DNA from: Microbulbifer sp. HZ11
GTDB lineage: Bacteria; Pseudomonadota; Gammaproteobacteria; Pseudomonadales; Cellvibrionaceae
DNA: 64,000 bases
Assembly: GCF_000708675.1 (NCBI RefSeq)
Contig: NZ_JELR01000002.1
Span: forward strand, 1,752,228-1,816,227
Direction: 5' to 3'
Positions 17,289 to 25,844 of the stretch are shown here, one piece after another. The stretch's first letter is position 1. Every line of letters starts with the position of its first letter. The position numbers were made by a program, and so were the translations under genes. The notes beneath the pieces are model-generated. The model was not told the DNA's origin, did no database searches, and worked only from the letters and a program-made list of their open reading frames with translations.

Positions 17289-19136
17289 TTAAGAAAACTC
17301 AAAAATGGCGAAGCTTCCAGTGCGCAGTGTCTGCTGGCTGAGCGTCACGGTTCGGGACTGGCCAGCGGTGACAATGTCGACGGTGTCTCCCTCCTGGAAC
17401 AGGGGGGTGGGTAGCAGCAATTCCGGTGGATTGCCGGCGTCACCGGTCAAAAGCCCCGCCATGGGGTCAGTGCGACGACCGTCTCTGGTGTAGCGGTGAA
17501 CCCGCACGGCACTGGTGTGTCCTCCGAGTAATTCCACCCCCGCGCGGCACTGGTCCGGCAGGCCAAACTGCCAGCGCACCATGCCCACCTCCCAGCGCTC
17601 TTTGACTCGCACTGCGATCAGGTTGCCACTGTGCAGGCGGCCTTGGGTGCTTGGAGGCAGGCGCAGGCCGGCACCCGTGTCGCTGGTGTTCAGCAGTGTT
17701 GCGTGAATCGGGGCATAGCGTTGCTGTGGCCTGACCGGCCCGGGGTTGCGGGAGACCGAAGGCGCACTGGGCAGTGCGCTGCCGTTGCCATAGGGAAATG
17801 GGTCGGACACGGACACTTCGTAGTCCTTGCGTGGCCGACCGGTGCGAAAATCAATGGAGTCCACCTCCATCACCAGGCTGTTGCCGGGAGCGGGGTTGGT
17901 TGATGTGGATGGTTCTTCGCTCGCCTCGGCACCCTGTTTCAGGTGATGGCATATGGCGCTGAGGCCGAGTATGACCTGGCAGCGGATATCCGCCGGGGTG
18001 CGCAAACCTGCGCGGCTCTTGTCTCCGGCCCAAAGACCGTGCACCTGGGCGAGCATGTTGGTGGAGATTCTGCCGGGGCGGCGCATGCGGCGCTGGAGCT
18101 GCCGCAGGGGGCCCGCTAAACCAATAGGCCAACCCAGCGGCATGGAAAAGTGCTTCAGGTCTAACCGGCTGCGTGTCAGGCGCACCGCGGGAATGGGTGG
18201 CTGGTCCAGCTTGATGTTGCACAGCAGGGCGTGGGCGTTTTTATCCGCTGTGTTTTGTAGTTGTGCGGTGCGCGCCCAGAAGTCGCAACACCGCCACAGC
18301 TGCTGTTGTTCTTCGATGGCCAATTGCAGTGGGTTGGCGCTGGCAAACAGGGACACCTGCAGATACGGATGGCTGACTTTTTCCCAGTGATGCAAGCGGC
18401 GCGATGCTATGTCAGGCCCCGGTTCGAATCCACTGCCGGCCAGCGGGTCCGGTGCGCGCCGCTGTTGCAGGTCGTGTTGTCGCGCCAGATGTACCAGCCG
18501 CTGCATACCGGCCCAGGAGCTTTTGGGGGGCGCCAGGTAGAAATAATTGCTGATCTGGATCAGGCGGCGGTAGCTGTCGATCCCGCGGTGCAGGGTGCGG
18601 ACCAGGCGGCGCCGAAAAAACAGGGAGTGCGGCTCGGCGGTGAGTTGGCCAGCGGCGCTGGTGTAGGCTTGGGCCAGGTGCTGATAGAGGATGACCGCGG
18701 TAAGTAGGTCCCGCCGCTGCTCGAGGGTTTGAGCGCTGACTTTACTCTCACCGGTGGCCAGCTGTGTCAGCGCCAGGTTGTGGCAATGCGCGACAACGAC
18801 CGGGCGCAAAACTTCCAGACTGCCGAGGCGCAGGCGAATCGGCGCGCGCCAACGGGCAATTTCCGCCAGCAGGCTGCGCAGGGTGCCGGCATTGCGCTGG
18901 GCCCGCTGATCGGTGGGGTTTTCCTGCAGATAGCCATTTAACCAGCGCTTCAGCTGGCGATGGTTGCGGCAGCCACAGGATAGTCGCTCCAGATCCAGAA
19001 CCGGCGTGGGGACGAGTGGGGTGTACGGGCCCCTCTCGCGTGGTGTCACGGGACCGGGGGGTGGGCTTGTCGATGGCCCGGCTTCGCTGCCGGGGCGGGC
19101 CTGTGGCCCTCGTTTAGTTTCTGCTGCGTCCTGCAT
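17289..19136 (-). CDS. PilZ-like domain protein, fimX neighbour
   Basis: The 615-residue protein has no signal peptide. A Pro/Arg-rich N-terminal tail (residues 1-45) precedes a large helical region, and the C-terminal third looks PilZ-like: NTSDTGAGLRLP, then GNLIAVRVKERWEVGMVRW and CRAGVELLGG, a pattern typical of PilZ beta barrels (DxSxxGxxL with a later W-x-x-G-VRW strand). The RxxxR half of the canonical c-di-GMP site is not evident to me. It lies directly upstream of fimX on the same strand, 261 bases away, as does PA4958 relative to fimX in P. aeruginosa. I infer a shared role in c-di-GMP or surface behaviour. Confidence 0.68.
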   Translation of the reverse strand: MQDAAETKRGPQARPGSEAGPSTSPPPGPVTPRERGPYTPLVPTPVLDLERLSCGCRNHRQLKRWLNGYLQENPTDQRAQRNAGTLRSLLAEIARWRAPIRLRLGSLEVLRPVVVAHCHNLALTQLATGESKVSAQTLEQRRDLLTAVILYQHLAQAYTSAAGQLTAEPHSLFFRRRLVRTLHRGIDSYRRLIQISNYFYLAPPKSSWAGMQRLVHLARQHDLQQRRAPDPLAGSGFEPGPDIASRRLHHWEKVSHPYLQVSLFASANPLQLAIEEQQQLWRCCDFWARTAQLQNTADKNAHALLCNIKLDQPPIPAVRLTRSRLDLKHFSMPLGWPIGLAGPLRQLQRRMRRPGRISTNMLAQVHGLWAGDKSRAGLRTPADIRCQVILGLSAICHHLKQGAEASEEPSTSTNPAPGNSLVMEVDSIDFRTGRPRKDYEVSVSDPFPYGNGSALPSAPSVSRNPGPVRPQQRYAPIHATLLNTSDTGAGLRLPPSTQGRLHSGNLIAVRVKERWEVGMVRWQFGLPDQCRAGVELLGGHTSAVRVHRYTRDGRRTDPMAGLLTGDAGNPPELLLPTPLFQEGDTVDIVTAGQSRTVTLSQQTLRTGSFAIFEFS

Positions 19137-19277
19137 GGCACTAACCGGAGTTGCTATGGGCGCAGTATACGAAGCGGCGTAGTTAGTACAAACGCACTAG
19201 TTGAAAAGTGCGTCCAAAGTGTCGACTAATTCGCGAAAAAACTTGTGAAAATACGTGAAAAGCACAGGTGATAGCTC

Positions 19278-19308
19278 TTTCGAGGTGGCTCTACTGGCTA
19301 CCTCGAAA
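19278..19308. repeat. Inverted repeat downstream of epmB
   Basis: TTTCGAGGT and ACCTCGAAA pair around a 13-base loop, 53 bases past the epmB stop on the minus strand. It may end the epmB transcript, though no T-tract follows. Confidence 0.45.
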
Positions 19309-19360
19309 GGCAATATTTCGTGGCAAACCTGTGAGCCGGGCCTGTGTCCCGGCGATGGTT

Positions 19361-20410
19361 TTACAGCGGGGTTTTGGATTTTTCTGCGGGTATCTCGCGC
19401 ACTAATCGCGGTACCAGGTAGCCCGGCAGACGCTGGCGCACGGCTTCCACCAGATTGCGGGCGCGATCATCTCCCACCTCAAAGTGTGCGGCACCCTGCA
19501 CTCGATCCAGTTGATGCAGGTAGTAGGGCAGCACGCCGCAGGCGAACAGCCTCTCGGACAGCTCCGCGAGGGCGTTCTCACTGTCATTCACACCCTTCAA
19601 TAGTACCGACTGGTTCAGCAGGGTGACGCCGGCGGTGCGCAGTTTTGCCAGCGCGGCGGCGACCTCTTCATCGATCTCGTTGGCGTGATTGCAGTGCAGC
19701 ACCAGTACCGGTTTCAGGCGGCCCTTGCTGAACCACTGCAGGAACTCGTCATTGACCCGCGACGGCGCGACGATGGGCAGGCGGGTGTGAATACGCAGCT
19801 TGTCCAGCTGCGGTATCTGCGCCAGCTCCGCTGCCAGCCAGCCCAGCTGTTTGTCACTCATCACCAGCGGATCGCCGCCGCTCAGGATGACTTCCCGCAG
19901 GTCCTTTTGGTTGCCGATGTAGTCCAGGGCCTGTTGCCACTGGCTGCGGTTCAGGTGGTTGTCACTGTAGGGGAAGGCGCGGCGGAAGCAGTAGCGGCAG
20001 TTGACGGCGCACTGGCCGGCGGCAATCAGCAGCAGGCGGCCGCGGTATTTGTGCACCACTCCCGGCACCGGATTGGCGTTGGCCTCTTCCAGCGGGTCGT
20101 CATTGAAGCCGGGGCTGGGCTGCAGTTCCGCGCCCGTGGGCAATACTTGCAGCAGCAGCGGGTCTTGCGGATCGCCGGGGCGGATGCGCTTGAGAAAGGG
20201 GCGTGGTACCCGCAGCTGGAAGGTGTGTGATGCGGCGATCAGTGCTGGCAGCTGTTGCGGGGCCAATTGCAGGAGGTCGAGCAGTTCCTGCGGGTTGGTG
20301 ACCAGGTCGGTCATTTCATCCTGCCAGCGGCGCGCGGGCGCGCTGTCGTCGCGGTCGCTGACGATTTCGACGCGGCTGATTTCACGGGCGGGCTGGCGGT
20401 GCTGTATCAT
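19361..20410 (-). CDS. epmB: EF-P beta-lysylation lysine 2,3-aminomutase
   Basis: EpmB converts L-alpha-lysine to R-beta-lysine for attachment to elongation factor P. The 349-residue radical-SAM enzyme has CAVNCRYC with Cys134, Cys138 and Cys141 for the iron-sulfur cluster, preceded by the family's KYRGRLLL strand, and the VILSGGDPL motif. It is shorter than catabolic lysine aminomutases, as EpmB should be. It is divergent from efp, its target, with epmA beyond, so the whole modification pathway is in one place. Confidence 0.95.
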   Translation of the reverse strand: MIQHRQPAREISRVEIVSDRDDSAPARRWQDEMTDLVTNPQELLDLLQLAPQQLPALIAASHTFQLRVPRPFLKRIRPGDPQDPLLLQVLPTGAELQPSPGFNDDPLEEANANPVPGVVHKYRGRLLLIAAGQCAVNCRYCFRRAFPYSDNHLNRSQWQQALDYIGNQKDLREVILSGGDPLVMSDKQLGWLAAELAQIPQLDKLRIHTRLPIVAPSRVNDEFLQWFSKGRLKPVLVLHCNHANEIDEEVAAALAKLRTAGVTLLNQSVLLKGVNDSENALAELSERLFACGVLPYYLHQLDRVQGAAHFEVGDDRARNLVEAVRQRLPGYLVPRLVREIPAEKSKTPL

Positions 20411-20517
20411 AGCGGGCTGTTTTTTGGCGCGGTGGCTGGTTACTGCTCAATTGCCCCTGGTGGGCCGCGCGAAGTTTAATCAATTTGACGGCGTTATGCT
20501 GATATTTCGAGGAGCTC

Positions 20518-21090
20518 ATGGGTACATATTCCACTAACGAATTCAAAGGCGGCCTGAAGGTGATGCTGGACGGCGACCCCTGTTCCATTGTGGACAATGA
20601 GTTCGTGAAGCCCGGTAAGGGCCAGGCGTTCAACCGTGTGAAGCTGCGCAATCTGAAGACTGGCCGTGTTTGGGAGCGTACTTTCCGTTCCGGTGAGAGC
20701 CTGGAGTCTGCGGATGTGATGGACCGGGATATGGAATATCTCTACAACGATGGTGAGTTCTTCCACTTTATGGAGCCGGAGACGTTTGAGCAGCATCAGG
20801 CGGATGCGAAGGCGGTTGGCGATGCGGCGAAGTGGTTGAAGGAGCAGGATATCTGCGTGGTCACTCTGTACAACGGTGCGCCGCTGGCGGTGACGCCGCC
20901 GAACCATGTGATTCTGGAGATTACCGATACGGATCCGGGTGTGCGTGGTGATACGGCCCAGGGTGGCACCAAGCCGGCGACGCTGGCGACCGGTGCGGTG
21001 GTGAAGGTGCCGCTGTTTCTGGAGATCGGGGAGACCATCAAGGTGGATACCCGCACTGGGGAATACCTGGGTCGCGCTAAGGAAGACTGA
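20518..21090 (+). CDS. efp: Elongation factor P
   Basis: EF-P enters stalled ribosomes and relieves pausing at polyproline stretches. The 190-residue protein has normal three-barrel length. The modified lysine is Lys34 in VKPGKGQAF, the loop that EpmA lysylates. GAGGAG precedes the ATG by a good spacing. The C-terminal signature [13 protein letters not shown] and [11 protein letters not shown] are clear. It is divergent from epmB and followed by epmA with a structured repeat between. Confidence 0.98.
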   Translation: MGTYSTNEFKGGLKVMLDGDPCSIVDNEFVKPGKGQAFNRVKLRNLKTGRVWERTFRSGESLESADVMDRDMEYLYNDGEFFHFMEPETFEQHQADAKAVGDAAKWLKEQDICVVTLYNGAPLAVTPPNHVILEITDTDPGVRGDTAQGGTKPATLATGAVVKVPLFLEIGETIKVDTRTGEYLGRAKED

Positions 21091-21133
21091 TCTCGTTATT
21101 GCGCTACCGTGGTTTCTACTCGGGCACTGCGGT

Positions 21134-21262
21134 GGCGGCGAGTCACCGGGGATGGGTTTTCAGGACCGAGCTAGGCGCCCCCCTGTTAATACATCCCTGT
21201 ACGCTGCGGCGGCGACGTCCCTGTCGCCGACGCTCCTGAAAACCCATCCCCGGCGTCCCGCC
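21134..21262 (-). repeat. GGA-hairpin intergenic repeat, copy 4
   Basis: Arms are about 21134-21165 and 21234-21262 (GGTTTTCAGGA and its complement at the inner ends). Hairpin A carries an extra block of about 14 bases on its 5' side. The minus strand of 21191-21202 reads GTACAGGGATGT, an exact match to the CsrA SELEX consensus RUACARGGAUGU. Hairpin B shows ACAGGGACGT. Both flanking genes are on plus, so an efp-epmA mRNA would carry the complementary form. Confidence 0.88.
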
Positions 21263-21330
21263 TTCTCTTCTCGCTCCTCTGCCATTCGACTCAACTAAAC
21301 TAACTCCGCCCATTTTTTCTGGGATTTTCT

Positions 21331-22287
21331 ATGCCTGAAACTTCTTCATGGCAGCCTACTGCCTCTCTGGAAAACCTCCGCCGTCGCGCCACCCTGCTCG
21401 CGGATATCCGCCGTTTTTTTGCCGAGCGTCAGGTGCTGGAAATGGAGGTGCCGATTCTGTCTCGTCGCGCTACCAGCGACCCCCATATCGATTCCATCAT
21501 TGCCGACTGTAGCGGTGCACCGGCGTTTCTGGCGACGAGCCCGGAGTTTGGTCTGAAGCGACTGTTGGCGGCGGGGATTGGGGATTGTTATTACCTGGGC
21601 AAGGCGTTTCGCAATGGGGAGGCCGGGGGGCGGCACAATCCGGAGTTCACGATGTTGGAGTGGTACCGGGTTGGGTGGGATGACCACCGCCTGATGATTG
21701 AGGTGGGGGAGTTTCTTTCGTGGGTGCTGAAGATTTCTCATGTGCGCTCGTACAGTTATCGGGCGCTGTTTCTGCAGCATCTGGATGTGGATCCGCACCG
21801 GGCGTCGTTTGAAGAGTTGAAGGCGGTGTTGGCGCGAGTGTTGGAGATTTCGTTTGAGCCGGCCGGGCGCGATGAGTGTCTGGATCTTTTGATGAGTCAC
21901 CATATTGAACCGGCCATGGGAGAGGGTATTACGCTGGTGTACGACTTCCCGGCGAGCCAGGCGGCGCTGGCGCGGGTTGAGGACGATGAGCTGGGGGTGC
22001 CGGTGGCGCGGCGGTTCGAGGCCTATGTAGGGGGCTTGGAGCTGGCAAATGGGTACTGGGAGCTGACGGATGCGCCGGAGCAGTTGCGGCGGTTTGAGGC
22101 GGATCAGCGGTATCGGGAAGATAACGACAAGTCGGTGAATCCATTTGAGGAACGGTTGGTGCAGGCGTTGGAGGCGGGGATGCCGAATTGTGCAGGGGTG
22201 GCACTGGGGGTGGACCGGTTGCTGATGCTGGCCTGCGGGGCAGCGCGGATTGACGAGGTGATTGCGTTCCCCATTGCGCGGGCCTGA
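21331..22287 (+). CDS. epmA: EF-P--(R)-beta-lysine ligase
   Basis: EpmA attaches beta-lysine to Lys34 of EF-P. The 318-residue protein is a class II lysyl-tRNA synthetase core without the anticodon-binding domain, the usual EpmA length. Visible motifs are motif 2 (FRNGEAGGRHNPEFTMLEWYR), and motif 3 near the end (GVALGVDRLLML). TSPEF and GLELANGYWEL are also typical. It follows efp on the same strand. Confidence 0.95.
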   Translation: MPETSSWQPTASLENLRRRATLLADIRRFFAERQVLEMEVPILSRRATSDPHIDSIIADCSGAPAFLATSPEFGLKRLLAAGIGDCYYLGKAFRNGEAGGRHNPEFTMLEWYRVGWDDHRLMIEVGEFLSWVLKISHVRSYSYRALFLQHLDVDPHRASFEELKAVLARVLEISFEPAGRDECLDLLMSHHIEPAMGEGITLVYDFPASQAALARVEDDELGVPVARRFEAYVGGLELANGYWELTDAPEQLRRFEADQRYREDNDKSVNPFEERLVQALEAGMPNCAGVALGVDRLLMLACGAARIDEVIAFPIARA

Positions 22288-22314
22288 GCCCGCGCAATGG
22301 TTATTCCCGGCGGT

Positions 22315-23178
22315 TTATGCGGATTTCCGGTTTTCACCCAGCGCGTCGGACGAGTGATGATTTGTGGGCGTGTGCGCGCTGCCTCGCTCGGGGGTGAATT
22401 CGTAGCAGGTGACTTCACCGACGGCGTAGAAGCCGGCATTTAGCCACAGGTCCTGCTGTTGCTCTCCCACCAATGCCACCGCGTGCTTGTGGTGGCTATG
22501 AGTCACTTCTTTCACCAGTTGCTGGAACATGGCTGTGCCCAGTCCGCGGCCGCGGTAATCGGGCAGTGTGCACAGGTCATAAAAGCCGAGGGCGTCTGCG
22601 GAGGAGAACAGGCAGCCGGTGGCGACCGGTTTGCCATCGACCAGGCCCAGATGCAGTTTCAGGCGGCTGTGCTTGTGCTCCGGCAGTTCTGCCAGCTGGT
22701 GGTAGAACTTTTTGATCTGTGCGGTTTCCCGCGGACAGTCCTGCATTTCCGCAATGAGATCGCCGTAGACGATGATGTCCTCGGCGGTATTCACCGATTT
22801 GATTTCCAGGCCTTTGTGGGGCGCCTCGTCGCTGGCCAACTGTTTTACCTCTGCAGCCATGGCGATCTGCGGAGGCTGCCGCTTGAGGTTCAGGGCCTCC
22901 ATCTCCGATTCATCCAGGGATTTGCTGGCGCAATGCCACAGGGAAAAGGGCGCGTGGCGCTCGGCGAAGTAGTCCACCACGAAGCGCTGCAGGATACGCG
23001 GCTGCATCACCGCGTTGCTCACCACCTGGTTGAAGCGGGTGGACAGCAGGCCGCTGTCGGTACGCAGCAGGCCGGTGATTTCCTTGCTCTGCTTGGGGTT
23101 TAAAAGGTCGGCGCAGTACCCGGCTTTGTTTTCCAGGTTGCGGCAGACGAGGTTTTTAGCGCTAAGACTGTATTTCAT
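22315..23178 (-). CDS. GNAT-family N-acetyltransferase
   Basis: The 287-residue protein carries a GNAT fold in its C-terminal half: LGLVDGKPVATGCLF for strands 2-4, then YDLCTLPDYRGRGLGTAM, the acetyl-CoA pyrophosphate-binding motif, and FYAVGEVTCYEF near the end. The first 120 residues are not recognised and may be an added helical domain. The substrate is unknown. It ends convergent with epmA, 28 bases apart, and no partner gene is obvious. Confidence 0.8.
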   Translation of the reverse strand: MKYSLSAKNLVCRNLENKAGYCADLLNPKQSKEITGLLRTDSGLLSTRFNQVVSNAVMQPRILQRFVVDYFAERHAPFSLWHCASKSLDESEMEALNLKRQPPQIAMAAEVKQLASDEAPHKGLEIKSVNTAEDIIVYGDLIAEMQDCPRETAQIKKFYHQLAELPEHKHSRLKLHLGLVDGKPVATGCLFSSADALGFYDLCTLPDYRGRGLGTAMFQQLVKEVTHSHHKHAVALVGEQQQDLWLNAGFYAVGEVTCYEFTPERGSAHTPTNHHSSDALGENRKSA

Positions 23179-23251
23179 GGTTACAGAATAGTCCTGTGGT
23201 TCGCACCCTGCCGGTGGTCCGATCTATTGTTCGCAACCTGTGACAGCATAA

Positions 23252-24088
23252 TCAGCGCAATTGATCCACCTTGGAGATGGCGCACTGGTCCATGGAGATG
23301 GCGGGCTGTTCACAGCTGGCTGTACCGATGACTTTGGCGGGCACACCGGCCACCAGGGATTTTTCCGGTACCGGCTTCAGTACCACGCTGCCAGAGGCAA
23401 TCTGCGAGCAGCGGCCGATCTCGATATTGCCAAGGATTTTGCTTCCGGCGCCGATCAGCACGCCACAGCGCACCTTTGGGTGACGGTCGCCGGATTCCTT
23501 GCCGGTGCCGCCAAGGGTGACCGACTGCATGATCGAGACGTTGTCTTCCACCACTGCGGTTTCACCAATCACGATTCCGGTGGCGTGATCCAGCAGAATG
23601 CCCTGCCCCAGTTGCGCGGCCGGGTGGATATCCACCCCGAACACCACCGAGATACGGTGCTGCACAAACAGCGACAGCGAGCGGCGGTTCTGTTGCCACA
23701 GCCAGTGGGCCACGCGCCAGGCCTGCAGGGCGTGGTAGCCCTTGAAGAACAGGAAGGGCTCGTAGAGCGAGTGGCAGGCGCTGTCGCGCTGCTCGATGGC
23801 GGCGAGATCCGCGCGCGCGGCAGCGCCGATGATGGCATCGGACTCCAGCGCCTCGTCGATCACTTCGCGAATCAACAGTGCCGGCGCCACCGGGCTGTCG
23901 AGTTTGTTGGCCAGGTGAAAGCTGAGTGCCGCTTCCAGGGTGTTGTGATTGAGAATGGTGGCGTGCAGAAAGCTTGCCAGAATCGGCTCGCGCTCTACCT
24001 GTACCGACACATCCCGGCGGATGCCTTCCCAGATCAGGTCCTGGGTCACTTCGGCTTTGGCTGTTTCCATCAGGGTTTGCTCCTTCAT
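23252..24088 (-). CDS. cysE: Serine O-acetyltransferase
   Basis: CysE makes O-acetylserine, the committed step of cysteine synthesis. The 278-residue protein has the N-terminal helical domain (about 15-150) and the left-handed beta-helix of hexapeptide repeats, with DIHPAAQLGQGILLDHATG and IGETAVVEDNVSIMQ, which includes the catalytic His of the LDHATG segment. ASGSVVLKPVPEKSLVAGVPAKVIG closes the helix. The start codon directly follows the stop of srkA, so the pair is co-transcribed. Feedback control by cysteine is expected from the family. Confidence 0.95.
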   Translation of the reverse strand: MKEQTLMETAKAEVTQDLIWEGIRRDVSVQVEREPILASFLHATILNHNTLEAALSFHLANKLDSPVAPALLIREVIDEALESDAIIGAAARADLAAIEQRDSACHSLYEPFLFFKGYHALQAWRVAHWLWQQNRRSLSLFVQHRISVVFGVDIHPAAQLGQGILLDHATGIVIGETAVVEDNVSIMQSVTLGGTGKESGDRHPKVRCGVLIGAGSKILGNIEIGRCSQIASGSVVLKPVPEKSLVAGVPAKVIGTASCEQPAISMDQCAISKVDQLR

Positions 24089-25108
24089 TCAGACGGCACC
24101 GAGGGTCAGCGGCGGCTCCTGCAGGGCGGACAATTGCTCCCGCAGCGCCAGAATATGTTCCGCCCAGTAGCGCGGCGTATTGAACCAGGGGAAGGCCATG
24201 GGGAAGGCCGGGTCCTCCCAGCGCCGTGCCAGCCAGGCCGCGTGGTGCATCTGGCGCAGACAGCGCAGGGGTTCAATCAATTGCAGCTGGGCCGGATCGA
24301 AAGGGTAGAAGGTTTCATAGCCTTCCACCACGGTGTCGAGGTAAGCGGTGGCCTCGGCGCGGTCACCGGAAATCAGCATCCAGATATCCTGGATCGCCGG
24401 GCCCTGCAGGCAGTCGTCCAGGTCCACAAACCAGGGAGTTTCGTCGCGCCATAAAAAGTTGCCGCTGTGGCAGTCGCCATGAAGCCGGATGGTCGGCCAG
24501 TCCTGCTCCAGGATTGGCGTTATCTGCTCGATGATATGCGCGGTGGTGGTGGCATAGGCTTCCACGTTTTCTCGCGGCAGGAAATCGCCACCCAGAATAA
24601 ACTCGCGGCTGTCGATGGCAAAGCGTTGCAGGCTCAGGGAGGTACGGTGCTCAAAGGGCCGCGCCGCACCCATGGCGTGAATGCGCCCGAGCATGGTGCC
24701 CACCTGTTCCAGGTGCTCGAAATTATCCAGCTCGATCTGGTGCCCGCCGCGGCGGGGAAACAGGGCAAAACGGAAGCCGTGGGCCTCGTGCAGAGTCTCG
24801 CCATTAAACGCCAGTGGTGCCACCACCGGGATTTCCGCGTCCGCCAGCTCCAGCGCAAACTGGTGCTCCTCGTTGATCTGCGCATCGCTCCAGCGCCCCG
24901 GGCGGTAAAATTTCGCGATCAGTGGCTGCGCCTCGTCGATACCCACCTGGTAGACGCGGTTCTCGTAACTGTTGAGCGGGAAAATACGCGCATCCGAGAG
25001 CAGCCCCAGGCTCTCCACACAGTCGATCACCCGGTCCGGGGTGAGTGCGTCATAGGGATGAGAGGAAGGGTGAGAAGCGGATTGAGAGGATGTTGACGAT
25101 TCGGTCAT
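24089..25108 (-). CDS. srkA: Stress response kinase A (YihE/RdoA)
   Basis: SrkA is a cytoplasmic serine/threonine kinase of the aminoglycoside-phosphotransferase fold that protects against stress-linked death. The 339-residue protein has SYENRVYQVG near residue 47 (ATP loop), LIAKFYRPGRWS with the ATP-binding Lys, and the catalytic loop LHGDCHSGNFLW with Asp, followed by FVDLDDCLQGPAIQD for metal binding. A Ser-rich 18-residue tail precedes the domain. It lies upstream of cysE with no gap. Confidence 0.93.
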   Translation of the reverse strand: MTESSTSSQSASHPSSHPYDALTPDRVIDCVESLGLLSDARIFPLNSYENRVYQVGIDEAQPLIAKFYRPGRWSDAQINEEHQFALELADAEIPVVAPLAFNGETLHEAHGFRFALFPRRGGHQIELDNFEHLEQVGTMLGRIHAMGAARPFEHRTSLSLQRFAIDSREFILGGDFLPRENVEAYATTTAHIIEQITPILEQDWPTIRLHGDCHSGNFLWRDETPWFVDLDDCLQGPAIQDIWMLISGDRAEATAYLDTVVEGYETFYPFDPAQLQLIEPLRCLRQMHHAAWLARRWEDPAFPMAFPWFNTPRYWAEHILALREQLSALQEPPLTLGAV

Positions 25109-25204
25109 GGCGGTGCTCCAGTGAGCCTCGCAAAGCTCGGATTGGCAGGGGGCGCTATGCTAACGCGGTTGCCAGTGGCGGGCCAAATCAAAAAGGAGTG
25201 AGCA

Positions 25205-25531
25205 GTGAAGTACATTTTTGAAGTCAAAATGAAGCCGGGCCACAGTGCCGAGGAGTATGCGGATGCCTGGGTGCGCGCCTCCGAACTGATTCAGCAGGCT
25301 CCCGGTGCCATGGGTACCGAACTGCACCGCAAAATCGGCGAGCCGGACAAACTGATTGCTATCGCCCGCTGGCAATCCAAAGCGCACCGCGACGCCATGG
25401 AAAACAATCACAGCCCCGAAATCGAAAGGATCATCAAGAGTGCCGCGCCCTTTGTGGAGATTCGCAGTCTGGGAGGATACGAGGAGCCCGAATGGGTAGT
25501 CATGCCTCTGGTTGAATCTCGCCGCGGCTAG
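25205..25531 (+). CDS. Small dimeric alpha-beta-barrel (ABM-like) protein
   Basis: The 108-residue protein starts with a beta strand (MKYIFEVKMKPG) and has the helix-strand pattern of antibiotic-biosynthesis monooxygenase-like domains: GAMGTELHRK, LIAIARWQSKAHRDAM, then a C-terminal SAAPFVEIRS. Such proteins are dimers with varied roles, including monooxygenation and heme degradation, and the fold alone does not give a function. GGAG precedes the ATG. The tail overlaps the RHH gene on the other strand by four bases. Confidence 0.7.
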   Translation: MKYIFEVKMKPGHSAEEYADAWVRASELIQQAPGAMGTELHRKIGEPDKLIAIARWQSKAHRDAMENNHSPEIERIIKSAAPFVEIRSLGGYEEPEWVVMPLVESRRG

Positions 25532-25713
25532 TCGTCGCGATCCCCGAAAACCTGCTTTTTCCAGTCTTCCCCCATCTGCTCCTCGATGTACTCGCGAATA
25601 AACTGCCGCACCTTCTGCGAAGGGGTGACATCCTCCGCGGCACACAGCTTTTCAAAGAGGGCTTTCTTTTTGGGGTCGATCAAAAGAGTCAATCGTGCAG
25701 TGCGGTTTTCCAT
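25528..25713 (-). CDS. Ribbon-helix-helix DNA-binding protein
   Basis: The 61-residue protein begins with a beta strand ARLTLLIDPKKKALFEKLCAAEDVT followed by two helices, as in the CopG/Arc/MetJ fold, so it should dimerise and bind an operator. It is very short, and I see no toxin gene next to it. A 17-bp palindrome TGTTAAT-CAA-ATTAACA lies 46 bases upstream of its start, in the promoter region shared with the divergent SulP gene. It is the best candidate operator for autoregulation and for control of the transporter. Confidence 0.75.
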   Translation of the reverse strand: MENRTARLTLLIDPKKKALFEKLCAAEDVTPSQKVRQFIREYIEEQMGEDWKKQVFGDRDD

Positions 25714-25758
25714 GTGAATCGTGCTCGGCAGTGCTGGCGGTAGTCTGAGTACATTATA

Positions 25759-25775
25759 TGTTAATCAAATTAACA
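25759..25775. promoter_or_regulatory. 17-bp palindromic operator candidate
   Basis: TGTTAAT and ATTAACA flank CAA, a perfect inverted repeat in the AT-rich divergent promoter region between the RHH gene and the SulP gene. Its place suggests a binding site for the neighbouring RHH protein; this is inference. Confidence 0.6.
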
Positions 25776-25796
25776 TTGAAGATGTATTAAATGAGA

Positions 25797-25811
25797 GGAT
25801 AATTATTATCC
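25797..25811. promoter_or_regulatory. Fur-like 6-1-6 palindrome
   Basis: GGATAATTATTATCC is a perfect 15-bp palindrome around one T. GATAAT-T-ATTATC has the 6-1-6 layout of Fur boxes, and it lies 34 bases before the SulP start codon. No iron gene is next to it, so the match may be chance. Confidence 0.5.
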
Positions 25812-25844
25812 AATATTCGCTCAAATTTTCTGTGGAGTGTTTCC

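Noticed and set aside
25528..25713. RHH protein as antitoxin of a toxin-antitoxin pair
   Set aside because: No toxin-like frame is adjacent; the overlapping gene on the other strand is an ABM-like protein.
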